50,851 nt of DNA from Fibrobacter sp. (GTDB lineage Bacteria; Fibrobacterota; Fibrobacteria; Fibrobacterales; Fibrobacteraceae), in the NCBI GenBank assembly GCA_017520105.1, contig JAFWRL010000299.1, positions 1 through 50,851 of the forward strand. Direction: 5' to 3'. Each line of letters opens with the position of its first letter. Within the stretch, counting starts at the first letter, position 1. A program made the translations under genes and the position numbers. Below are positions 16,721 to 24,286 of this stretch, piece after piece. Below the pieces are notes generated by a model. That model had not been told where the DNA came from. It worked only from the letters and a program-made list of their open reading frames with translations, and made no database searches.

Positions 16721-17701
16721 ATGACCGGAAATAATACGACTTCAGAAAAGAAGGCCTACTACATCGTCACGAACGCACAGGGAGAAGAATTCCTACTCCC
16801 GTATTACAGTGAAACGTTCCGTGTGCTGATGGACGACAAGGACACCATACGCGATATGCTCAACTGCTTGCTTGGGCTTGACCACGACCATGAAATCATT
16901 GATCTCGACTACGAATTCGAAAAGCCCATTGACGTTTTCATGCCGGAAGATGATTCCGCAAGACTTGACGTGTGGGTAACCACCAAGGATAACCGTTATT
17001 TTAATATTGAGTTGCAAAATAGGAGCCATCCATTCTTTCTTGACCGTCTCCAACTCTACAATTCCTATCAAACGTTACGAGGCAAGTACGAGTATAACCG
17101 CTCGATGTATTTTAAATTGATGGACGAAAAGGAGCGTAAGGTCCATTTCTATGAGCTTCCTGAAACGATATCCATTTGGCTTTGTAATTTCTCGATTCTC
17201 AAGTCAAAGGAAATTTTTAAGGATACCTGGGCGGTCTATAGCGAGGACGAGGTTCACCACAGCGACTCAACACATCGGGCTCTTCCCATTTTCAGTAAAA
17301 ATAGATATATTATAATCGACTTACCGAACTTTAAGAGGATTCGCAAGAACGTCAGTTCACGCGAGGACTACTGGCTGAAACTCTTGTCGCAGGGGCCGCT
17401 TGAAGTTCCCGAATCGAAGGACCCGATCTTTAGGGACGCGCTCAACCGTTTGCGCGTAAGCCGCATAAGCCCTGAACTGCTTAAAGCCTTGGAGGAACAT
17501 ATGTTCGACAAACACGCTGACGAAGCAATCGAAGCCGAAATTTGGCTCAAAGCAGAAGCTAAAGGACGAGAACAGGAACGTGCAGAAAATAAAGTCGATA
17601 CAGAAGCCGTTCTGCGAGCCAAGGGTCTTTCTGAATCGTTGATTACTGAAATACAATCCGAGCTTGAAGCCCTTCGACAAAATCGTCACGTAGAGAAATG
17701 A
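16721..17701 (+). CDS. Rpn-family PD-(D/E)XK nuclease
   Basis: This 326-residue protein belongs to the Rpn/PDDEXK_2 family (recombination-promoting nuclease, often annotated as a putative transposase). The active-site pattern is D83 in RLDVWVTT and E97-x-Q99 in FNIELQ; the preceding region (YSETFRVLMDDKDTIRDMLN) is the usual N-terminal helix. The C-terminal 80 residues are charged and helical (HADEAIEAEIWLKAEAKGRE). The ATG at 16721 follows CCTAAAGGAATGTAA, a fair ribosome binding site. About 68 bp of its C-terminal coding region are duplicated downstream at 17805-17872. Rpn genes are often found in mobile or recombining segments, which fits the pseudogene on one side and the tail duplication on the other. 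Confidence 0.88.
   Translation: MTGNNTTSEKKAYYIVTNAQGEEFLLPYYSETFRVLMDDKDTIRDMLNCLLGLDHDHEIIDLDYEFEKPIDVFMPEDDSARLDVWVTTKDNRYFNIELQNRSHPFFLDRLQLYNSYQTLRGKYEYNRSMYFKLMDEKERKVHFYELPETISIWLCNFSILKSKEIFKDTWAVYSEDEVHHSDSTHRALPIFSKNRYIIIDLPNFKRIRKNVSSREDYWLKLLSQGPLEVPESKDPIFRDALNRLRVSRISPELLKALEEHMFDKHADEAIEAEIWLKAEAKGREQERAENKVDTEAVLRAKGLSESLITEIQSELEALRQNRHVEK
17498..17565 (+). repeat. Donor copy of the duplicated Rpn tail segment
   Basis: These 68 bp, starting at CATATGTTCGA and ending at GCTAAAGG, recur at 17805-17872 with only two differences (C/T at two third-codon positions). They encode MFDKHADEAIEAEIWLKAEA and the following KG in both places. Confidence 0.85.
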
Positions 17702-17804
17702 ACTTCTTTTCGCCCCGCTTCAGCGTAGCAATTTCACTAAGCGGGGCTGTTTCGCTACTCAGAATTGGACTGCAATTCGGTGAAAGTTTTTAGAAAGGTG
17801 AAAA

Positions 17805-17872
17805 CATATGTTCGATAAACACGCTGACGAAGCAATCGAAGCCGAAATTTGGCTTAAAGCAGAAGCTAAAGG
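17805..17872 (+). repeat. Second copy of the duplicated Rpn tail segment
   Basis: This is the partner of 17498-17565, 66 of 68 bases identical. Direct orientation and 307-bp spacing mean that recombination between the copies would delete the nuclease's own tail and fuse the alternative tail in frame. Confidence 0.85.
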
Positions 17873-17996
17873 TGCTGCCGACGAACGTGCGAAAAACGAA
17901 GTTGCAAACGCAGCACGCGACAAGAAAATTGCGGAGTATCTTCGTTCGATAGGCGTTTCGGAAGACGGCGTTGCCAAGGCACTTTCTATCAAATAA
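17808..17996 (+). CDS. Stand-alone Rpn C-terminal tail peptide (62 residues)
   Basis: This 62-residue ORF begins with the same MFDKHADEAIEAEIWLKAEA sequence as residues 261-280 of the upstream Rpn nuclease, then diverges (AADERAKNEVANAARDKKIA, then EYLRSIGVSEDGVAKALSIK). An AAAGGTG ribosome binding site precedes the ATG, and a strong terminator follows at 18023-18048, so it could be expressed. The divergent end is a complete, different version of the Rpn tail: the nuclease ends with a paralogous AVLRAKGLSESLITEIQSEL. It may be a leftover of a second Rpn gene or a spare tail cassette that can be swapped by recombination across the 68-bp repeat. Expression and function are unknown. Confidence 0.5.
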   Translation: MFDKHADEAIEAEIWLKAEAKGAADERAKNEVANAARDKKIAEYLRSIGVSEDGVAKALSIK

Positions 17997-18022
17997 CAGA
18001 GAGTCCACCCTGAAGTGCGTAT

Positions 18023-18048
18023 AAAAAGAGGCCGTTGGGCCTCTTTTT
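18023..18048 (+). terminator. Strong intrinsic terminator after the Rpn segment
   Basis: The stem AAAAAGAGGCC / GGCCTCTTTTT (18023-18033 and 18038-18048) has a four-base loop GTTG. A and T runs on the two arms make it able to work in both directions. It isolates the Rpn segment from the dehydratase activase gene. Confidence 0.9.
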
Positions 18049-18179
18049 GCTTTGCGTGGCGCCCTACAACAATCTGCACATGCGAGCAATTACCTAAAAT
18101 CCCTCAAATTGTGCATTTTGTCGCCATAAGCGCCCAAAAACATTTTCAAAAAATGAAAAAAAGCTAAATTTGGCACACT

Positions 18180-21100
18180 ATGAATACTTCATTGAACGAT
18201 TTATGGGTTGGGGTCGATGTTGGCTCCACCACCGTGAAAATTGCTGTAGTCGATCCCGAGACATCTAAGCTTTTGCATTATACTTATCAGCGCCACAATG
18301 CCATGCAGGCGCAAAAAGTCCATGAGGTGTTGCGCGAGGCGCACGCACTTTTCCCGGGCAAGAACTTCAGGGTCGCTTTCTGCGGTAGCGGCGGTCAGCC
18401 GTTTGCCGAAGCTACGCACGCCTTTTTTGTACAAGAAGTAGTCGCAAACGCACTTGCCGTACGTGCCACTTATCCCGAATCCAGAGTCGCCATAGAACTC
18501 GGCGGCCAAGATGCCAAAGTTGTCTTCTTCGAAAAAGACAAGACCACCGGTAAGCTCATCGCCTCCGACATGCGCATGAACGGTGTTTGCGCTGGCGGTA
18601 CGGGTGCATTTATCGACCAGGTGGCGGAACTCCTCCGCATCAAGACTGAAGTATTCGAAAGCTACGCCAAGCGTGGCCAGAAGGTTTATGAAATTTCGGG
18701 CCGTTGCGGTGTGTTCGCCAAGACGGACATCCAGCCGATGCTCAACAACGGCATCGCCAAGGAAGATATCGCGCTTTCCAGTTTCCACGCCATCGCCAAG
18801 CAGACCATCGGTGGTCTCGCCCAGGGCATGGAAATCAAGCCGCCTGTCATTTTCGAAGGTGGCCCGTTGACGTTCAACCCGACTCTCGTTCGCGCATTCA
18901 AGGAACGCTTGGGCATCTCTGACGAACAGGCGATTGTCCCGGAACATTCCGAAGTGCTCGTCGCCATGGGCGCCGCACTCGCTAACGGTTCCATGTTCGC
19001 AAACCAAGAATGCATGTACCGCGAAGAAGGCTCCCTCGACGCGCTCGTGCACTTCAACGAAATCCGCCAGGCCGAAAACAAGGCCAAGGCCGCTTCCGAT
19101 CTTTTCTTCAAGAACGAAGCCGAATACAAGCTGTTCCTCGAAGAACACAAGATGGCGGATAACCATTATCCGCAGCCGCCTTCCGGTTCGACCATCAACG
19201 CCTACTTGGGCATTGACGCCGGTTCTACAACCACAAAGTTCGTGCTCCTCGACGAAAACGAAAAGGTTATAGACGGATTCTATGCCAGCAACGACGGTGA
19301 ACCGTTAGCCGTGTTGAAGCGTGCCATGGTGGACCTCGCCGACCGCTACGAAGAATACGGCGTCAAGCTCAACATCTTGGGCGTAGGTACAACCGGTTAC
19401 GGAGAACAACTTTTCGCGAAGGCCGTCCACGCCGACTACCACACGGTAGAAACGGTCGCCCACGCGAACGCGGCCCAACGCCTCTGCCCCGACGTGAGCT
19501 TCATCCTCGACATCGGCGGTCAGGACATGAAGGCCATCTCCGTGCAAGACGGTGTCGTCACCGGCATCATCCTGAACGAGGCCTGCTCCTCGGGTTGCGG
19601 TTCGTTCATCGAAACCTACGCCCGCAGCCTCGGCATCCCGATGGAAAAGATTGCGGACATGGCGTTCAATTCCAAGAGTCCGTCCCAGCTCGGAAGCCGC
19701 TGCACCGTGTTCATGAACAGTTCCATCATCACGGAACAGCGCGACGGCAAGCAGCCCGAAGACATCATCGCGGGTATCTGCCGCTCCATCATCAACAACG
19801 TCTTTACGAAGGTCATCCGCATCCGCAACCTGAACACGCTCGGCAAGAAGGTCGTGGTGCAGGGCGGTACGTTCAAGAATAACGCCGTTCTCCGCGCCTT
19901 CGAACAATATACGGGCCTCAAGGCCATCCGTCCGGAACGCCCGGGCGAAATGGGCGCTATCGGTATCGCGCTCCTTACGAAGAAGTTCATGGAAGAAAAG
20001 CGCAAGACCGACCCAGAACTCAAAAGCAAGTTTATCGGCCTCGAAGCGATGCGCACCTTCAGCTGGCACAACCAGCCGGGACAGCTTTGCCAGTACTGCA
20101 CCAACCACTGCTCCCGCACCATCGTCACCTTTAGCGATGGCCAGAGCTTTGTCACAGGCAACCGCTGCGAACGCGGGGAAGTCACCGCCGACCCGAACGA
20201 TCCGGCCACCAAGAAGCTCATTGCCGAAATCAACAAGAAAATGCAGTCCGTGCCGGACATGATCAAGCGCACGAACCAGCTCCTGGTCAAGGACTACGCC
20301 CCGCAAATTCTCTTGCCGCAGAACGGAAAGACCATCGGCATCCCGCGCGTCCTCGAATTCTGGAACAGCCTCCCCTACTGGAAAGCGTTCTTCACATCTC
20401 TCGGCTATACGGTCGTCGTGAGCCGCCAGAGCGACTACAAGATGTTCGAAGCCGGGCTCCACAGCGTGCCGTCAGATACAGTCTGCTTCCCCGCCAAGCT
20501 CGTCCACGGCCATGTGCTCAGTCTCATCGACAAGAAAGTCGATCGCATTTTCTTCCCGATGATGATTTCGCTCCCCAGCGACCACACCAAGTTTAATGCC
20601 ACGACGGTCTGCCCTGTCGTACAAGGTTATCCGAACATTTGCCAGAATACGGACGAACCCGAAAAGAATTACGGCGTCCCGATGGACCAGCCGATTTTCC
20701 ACTGGGCAAACACGAAACTCCGCCGAAGTCAGACCATCGACTGGTTCCACGACAACTGGAACATCGACAGAAAGACTTTGGACAAAGCCGTGACCGAAGG
20801 CGAAAAGGCTCTTAATAATTACCGCACCACGCTCCTCGAAGAAGGCCAGAAGATTCTCGACGACGTGAAGGCAAAAGACAGTTTTGCCGTCGTGATTGCG
20901 GGCCGTCCCTACCACGCCGACATGCTCATCAACCACAACATCGCAAGCCATTTCACGGCGATGGGCATCCCGGTTCTGACAACAGAATCGCTCCCGGGCG
21001 TGTATGACCAGGACGTTCCGAGCCACACCCGCATGGAAATGAAAAATACATTCCACTTGCGTATGCTGGGCGCCACGATGATTGCGTCGAGAGACCCGAA

Positions 21101-22616
21101 CGTGGAACTTGCACAGATTGTGAGCTTTGGTTGCGGTCACGACGCCGTGTTGACCGACGAAATGATGCGCATGATGCACCGCGATTCCAACAAAGAAATG
21201 CTCATGCTCAAGCTCGACGAAGGCGACGCCCGCGGCCCGGTGGGCATCCGCATCAAGAGCTTTATCGAAACCGTGAAGGCCCGCCGTGCAGCAAACTTGC
21301 CCGATAAGCCGCCTTCAAACGAACCGCAATTCCACACACCGTTCTTGGCAAGCGACAAGACAAAGCGCATCATCTTGACGCCGAACCTCTCGCCCGCTTT
21401 TGCCATTCTCGCGAGTTCCTACATCCAGGGCAAGGGCTACCTCTCGGATTACCTCCCGGTTGCAGACAAACGCGCTATTGAACTCGGCAAGAAGTACGTG
21501 CACAACGACATCTGCTTCCCCTGCCAAATCAACATCGGCGAATGCCTCAAGTGGCTCGAAGAACACCCGAACGTTCCGCAAACCGAAGTTTCGATGTGCC
21601 TTGCCAAGAACTGCGAAAACTGCCGCGCCGTGCAGTATTCCGTGCTTGGCCGTAAAGCGCTTGACGAAGCCGGCTACAAGGACGTTTCCATTATCACTAC
21701 GGGCCTCGACACCACCGGTATGCACCCGGGATTCCAGCTCGGGCTTGACTTCCGCCTCCATGTGCTCTGGGGTCTCGTTTTCATGGACGCCATCGAAACG
21801 ATGTACCGCGCACTCCGCCCCTACGAAATCAACAAGGGCGACACCAAGAAGATTTACTCCAAGTGGATGCCGGAACTGATGAAGACAGCTGCGACACTCA
21901 AGAAAACCGAAATCGGCACGCCAAAGCGCCTTGTCGAGATGTTGCGCACCTGCATCGAAGAATTCAACAAGGTCGAAATCACGGAAAGCCGCCAGAAGGG
22001 CATCCGCAAGCCGCGCGTTGCCGTGCTCGGCGAAATTCTCATGAACTTCCACCCAAGCGCAAACGGTCACATCGAAGACTATCTCATGGACAACGGCATG
22101 GAAGTTTATCTAAACGGCATGACCGACTTCTTCCGCGTCGATGAAGTTGTCCGCAGGGAAAAGCTCAAGCGCGGATTCTCGGCCAACCCGATTAGCGACC
22201 GACTTGAAGGCGGTGTCACATCAAGGCTTTTCGCCCACGCCGCAGAAACCGTCAAGAAGACAATGCAGTCGTTCAAGCTGTATGAACATCACGCCGACTG
22301 CTTCGAGCTCGTGAACTACCTCGATGGCATTATCGACCCGACGTACAACACGGGCGAAGGCTGGCTCATCCCGGCAGAAATTCTGTACAACTCCAAGCAC
22401 GGCATCAACAGCTTCATCATTGTGCAGCCGTTTGCCTGCCTCGCAAACCACATCAGTGGCCGAGGCCTCACGAAGGCCGTGAAGGAACGTTGCCCCCATG
22501 TACAAATCTTGAGCCTCGACTACGACCCGGATACCAGTTTCGCAAACATCGAGAACCGCCTGCAGATGCTCATCATCAACGCCCGCGAACTCGAACGCGC
22601 AAATAAGATCCGTTAG
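18180..22616 (+). CDS. Giant acyl-CoA dehydratase activase-related protein (two BcrAD/BadFG domains plus DUF2229)
   Basis: This 1478-residue protein is of the large 2-hydroxyacyl-CoA dehydratase activator type. Two ASKHA-fold ATPase domains are visible: GVDVGSTTVKIAVVD at residue 10 and LGIDAGSTTTKFVLLD near 343. Each keeps the two Cys positions that in HgdC-type activators bind a [4Fe-4S] cluster at the dimer interface (NGVCAGGTGAFID and SGRCGVFAKTD; NEACSSGCGSFIET and GSRCTVFMNSS). After a Cys/His-rich link (QLCQYCTNHCSRT) comes the DUF2229 domain (IGIPRVLEFWNSLPYWKAFF) and a C-terminal part resembling the dehydratase subunit fold (NDICFPCQINIGECLKWLEE). ATP-driven electron transfer to a partner is expected; the substrate is unknown. 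No dehydratase genes adjoin it, and the protein may be self-contained. Confidence 0.88.
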   Translation: MNTSLNDLWVGVDVGSTTVKIAVVDPETSKLLHYTYQRHNAMQAQKVHEVLREAHALFPGKNFRVAFCGSGGQPFAEATHAFFVQEVVANALAVRATYPESRVAIELGGQDAKVVFFEKDKTTGKLIASDMRMNGVCAGGTGAFIDQVAELLRIKTEVFESYAKRGQKVYEISGRCGVFAKTDIQPMLNNGIAKEDIALSSFHAIAKQTIGGLAQGMEIKPPVIFEGGPLTFNPTLVRAFKERLGISDEQAIVPEHSEVLVAMGAALANGSMFANQECMYREEGSLDALVHFNEIRQAENKAKAASDLFFKNEAEYKLFLEEHKMADNHYPQPPSGSTINAYLGIDAGSTTTKFVLLDENEKVIDGFYASNDGEPLAVLKRAMVDLADRYEEYGVKLNILGVGTTGYGEQLFAKAVHADYHTVETVAHANAAQRLCPDVSFILDIGGQDMKAISVQDGVVTGIILNEACSSGCGSFIETYARSLGIPMEKIADMAFNSKSPSQLGSRCTVFMNSSIITEQRDGKQPEDIIAGICRSIINNVFTKVIRIRNLNTLGKKVVVQGGTFKNNAVLRAFEQYTGLKAIRPERPGEMGAIGIALLTKKFMEEKRKTDPELKSKFIGLEAMRTFSWHNQPGQLCQYCTNHCSRTIVTFSDGQSFVTGNRCERGEVTADPNDPATKKLIAEINKKMQSVPDMIKRTNQLLVKDYAPQILLPQNGKTIGIPRVLEFWNSLPYWKAFFTSLGYTVVVSRQSDYKMFEAGLHSVPSDTVCFPAKLVHGHVLSLIDKKVDRIFFPMMISLPSDHTKFNATTVCPVVQGYPNICQNTDEPEKNYGVPMDQPIFHWANTKLRRSQTIDWFHDNWNIDRKTLDKAVTEGEKALNNYRTTLLEEGQKILDDVKAKDSFAVVIAGRPYHADMLINHNIASHFTAMGIPVLTTESLPGVYDQDVPSHTRMEMKNTFHLRMLGATMIASRDPNVELAQIVSFGCGHDAVLTDEMMRMMHRDSNKEMLMLKLDEGDARGPVGIRIKSFIETVKARRAANLPDKPPSNEPQFHTPFLASDKTKRIILTPNLSPAFAILASSYIQGKGYLSDYLPVADKRAIELGKKYVHNDICFPCQINIGECLKWLEEHPNVPQTEVSMCLAKNCENCRAVQYSVLGRKALDEAGYKDVSIITTGLDTTGMHPGFQLGLDFRLHVLWGLVFMDAIETMYRALRPYEINKGDTKKIYSKWMPELMKTAATLKKTEIGTPKRLVEMLRTCIEEFNKVEITESRQKGIRKPRVAVLGEILMNFHPSANGHIEDYLMDNGMEVYLNGMTDFFRVDEVVRREKLKRGFSANPISDRLEGGVTSRLFAHAAETVKKTMQSFKLYEHHADCFELVNYLDGIIDPTYNTGEGWLIPAEILYNSKHGINSFIIVQPFACLANHISGRGLTKAVKERCPHVQILSLDYDPDTSFANIENRLQMLIINARELERANKIR

Positions 22617-22646
22617 TAATCACTAGTCTTTGGGCATTAGTTATTA

Positions 22647-22675
22647 AAAGAGGAACCCTGCGGGGTTCCTTTTTT
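22647..22675 (+). terminator. Intrinsic terminator after the dehydratase activase gene
   Basis: The stem AGGAACCC / GGGTTCCT (22651-22658 and 22663-22670), loop TGCG, is flanked by AAAAG and a run of T to 22675. It lies 30 bp after the stop codon. Confidence 0.92.
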
Positions 22676-22914
22676 ACCATCGCAAAAGCCATATTCCCCC
22701 AAAACAAAGGATTCGTTCATTTTGGTAACATCACCACACCCACAAACCCCACAACTCGACCATAAAGCACTTAATTTATCCACAAACCTTAATACCAAAT
22801 CCACATTTTTTCTCACTTTGGTAGCACATTTTCGTAAAATTGCGCTCATTCATTCCCTAAAACAATCGTTTCAAAACCAAAAAAGGATATATTTTATAGA
22901 CAAAGGGGCAATCA
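22676..22914 (+). other. Gap upstream of the 221-residue gene
   Basis: No gene is seen in these 239 bp. The sequence is poor in G on the plus strand, with two related phrases CATTTTGGTA (about 22720) and CACTTTGGTA (about 22815) roughly 100 bp apart. AAAGGGG near 22900 is the ribosome binding site of the next gene. Confidence 0.5.
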
Positions 22915-23580
22915 ATGAAAGAAGAAACGATACTGAAAAACGAGTGGATTAATCATTTTGGACTTACGGCCATATCCACATGGAAGTACTATAAAATCGT
23001 AGGATGTTTTCTCGTTGGTTTTGAACAGATAAGGACGCGAGGAGAACTCCAGCCACATTTTATGATTTATCCTTTATGGGGAAACGATATAAAAGATTGC
23101 CTTCAGGGATATTGCCTTTATCATTGCATAGAAGACTCGAAAGGATTTGGTTATCAAATATCCGCGTCAAAGATGCTGGCCCAGAAAGACGAAGTGTTCC
23201 TTAACGCAGAGAGATACATGGGCTTTGACTTGACTAAGGATATCCGCAAAATTCAAATGCTGGACATATTCAACAGGTATTCAAAAGAACATGACTCGAA
23301 CCCAAGTTATCAGGATTCAATCATCGCACTCAAGATTTATATGGCAACCTATTTAAATGACATAGAACTCTTCGAAGAAACGCTGTCTTCATCTTCTATG
23401 AAAACGATGAAAGAATATGCCCGTCAGGATCCTCAATGGTTTGAAGAAATATACGGCAAATTTGATTCCTGGAAAGAGAACTGTATTTCCGTATTTTCAA
23501 ACAGACAGGCAATTATGGATATAATCAACGCGAACATCGCCTCCGGGAAAATCAAACAAAGACTTAATCTGTTGCCATAG
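22915..23580 (+). CDS. Hypothetical cytoplasmic protein, unknown function
   Basis: I do not recognise this 221-residue protein. It has no signal peptide or membrane segment. The first 100 residues mix aromatic and hydrophobic stretches (GLTAISTWKYYKIVGCFLVG, LQPHFMIYPLWGNDIK); the second half is helical and acidic (YSKEHDSNPSYQDSIIALKI). The ATG at 22915 follows AAAGGGG at a good distance. It is a single-gene unit bounded by a terminator on each side. Size and composition would suit a polymorphic-toxin immunity protein, but no toxin gene adjoins it, so no function is proposed. Confidence 0.6.
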   Translation: MKEETILKNEWINHFGLTAISTWKYYKIVGCFLVGFEQIRTRGELQPHFMIYPLWGNDIKDCLQGYCLYHCIEDSKGFGYQISASKMLAQKDEVFLNAERYMGFDLTKDIRKIQMLDIFNRYSKEHDSNPSYQDSIIALKIYMATYLNDIELFEETLSSSSMKTMKEYARQDPQWFEEIYGKFDSWKENCISVFSNRQAIMDIINANIASGKIKQRLNLLP

Positions 23581-23616
23581 CTAGGCATGCAAGCCCTTGA
23601 TTTCGTCACCCGCTGC

Positions 23617-23660
23617 ATGTCATCCAGGCCCTTCGATAAACTCAGGGTAAACTCCGGCGA
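23617..23660. repeat. Dispersed repeat in the convergent gap
   Basis: The sequence GTCATCC-AGGCCCTTCGATAA-CTCAGG is a variant of the dispersed repeat. It lies between two convergent genes. Confidence 0.5.
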
Positions 23661-23666
23661 GAATTT

Positions 23667-23692
23667 AAAAGTTCCCTCGTTAGAGGGAGCCT
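23667..23692. terminator. Bidirectional terminator, CCCTC-GTTA-GAGGG family
   Basis: The stem TCCCTC / GAGGGA (23673-23678 and 23683-23688) with loop GTTA is flanked by AAAAG on one side and CTTTCTT on the other. It lies between two convergent genes and could serve both. The same hairpin recurs at 24233-24250 and 27416-27430. Confidence 0.75.
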
Positions 23693-23710
23693 TTCTTAAC
23701 GCGGGAAAAT

Positions 23711-24178
23711 TTAAAATGCGTAGCGGATATCCAGCAGAACCGATGGTCCCGTATCAGACGCACCAACTGGAGCAAACGCCAAAGCGTCTATACCCCAATG
23801 TCTGCCAAGATCGACGTTAAGACCCGCAGCCATTTCACCAGAAGCTGTAGGAGCGTTAACAGCATTGAGTGCTGTAAAACCGACAATAAAATGGAAATTA
23901 TTGCCACCAAAATAGAAGAGAGCCGGGATACGAATATATTTAAACTGGAAAACCTGATATCTCAAGTCTGCAGTCATATAGACCCCGTTTTCTTGAGAAA
24001 ACCGGATCTTGGCACCAAGACCGACATTAGCAAAACCGGCATGTATAATAAAAGAAGCTCGTGGCCAACCTGTTACCGACTGTTGTGATTCCGTATTAGC
24101 GGTCTGGAGTTGCTCCTCAGCAAAACAGAACACCGACGAAAAAAACATGACTGCAAGGAATATAAAGGCCTTTTTCAT
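23711..24178 (-). CDS. Small exported protein, probable outer-membrane beta-barrel
   Basis: This 155-residue protein starts best at the ATG at 24178, which gives a standard signal peptide (KKAFIFLAVMFFSSVFCFAEE). The longer in-frame extension to 24262 adds a second hydrophobic stretch without a ribosome binding site and is rejected. The mature part has alternating hydrophobic strands (ASFIIHAGFANVGLGAKIRF, GVYMTADLRYQVFQFKYIRI) and ends in LLDIRYAF, a terminal aromatic typical of barrel proteins recognised by the BAM machinery. It is small for a pore and could be an eight-stranded barrel. Function is unknown. It lies downstream of the M6 protease gene on the same strand but is separated from it by a terminator. 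Confidence 0.65.
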   Translation of the reverse strand: MKKAFIFLAVMFFSSVFCFAEEQLQTANTESQQSVTGWPRASFIIHAGFANVGLGAKIRFSQENGVYMTADLRYQVFQFKYIRIPALFYFGGNNFHFIVGFTALNAVNAPTASGEMAAGLNVDLGRHWGIDALAFAPVGASDTGPSVLLDIRYAF

Positions 24179-24224
24179 AATGGAATAAATATAAACAAAT
24201 ACAAATAAAAAAACAACCCATGTT

Positions 24225-24250
24225 AAAAAAGACTCCCTCGTCAGAGGGAG
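24225..24250 (-). terminator. Terminator after the M6 protease gene
   Basis: The stem CTCCCTC / GAGGGAG (24233-24239 and 24244-24250), loop GTCA, is followed on the minus strand by T-rich sequence (AAAAAA at 24225-24230 on the plus strand). It lies about 35 bp past the stop codon. Confidence 0.85.
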
Positions 24251-24286
24251 CACTTTATTCACAAACTGAACGTTTTCGTTAGCAGA

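Noticed and set aside
24179..24262. Longer N-terminus for the small exported protein
   Set aside because: The extension adds a second hydrophobic stretch before a standard signal peptide and has no ribosome binding site. The ATG at 24178 is preferred.
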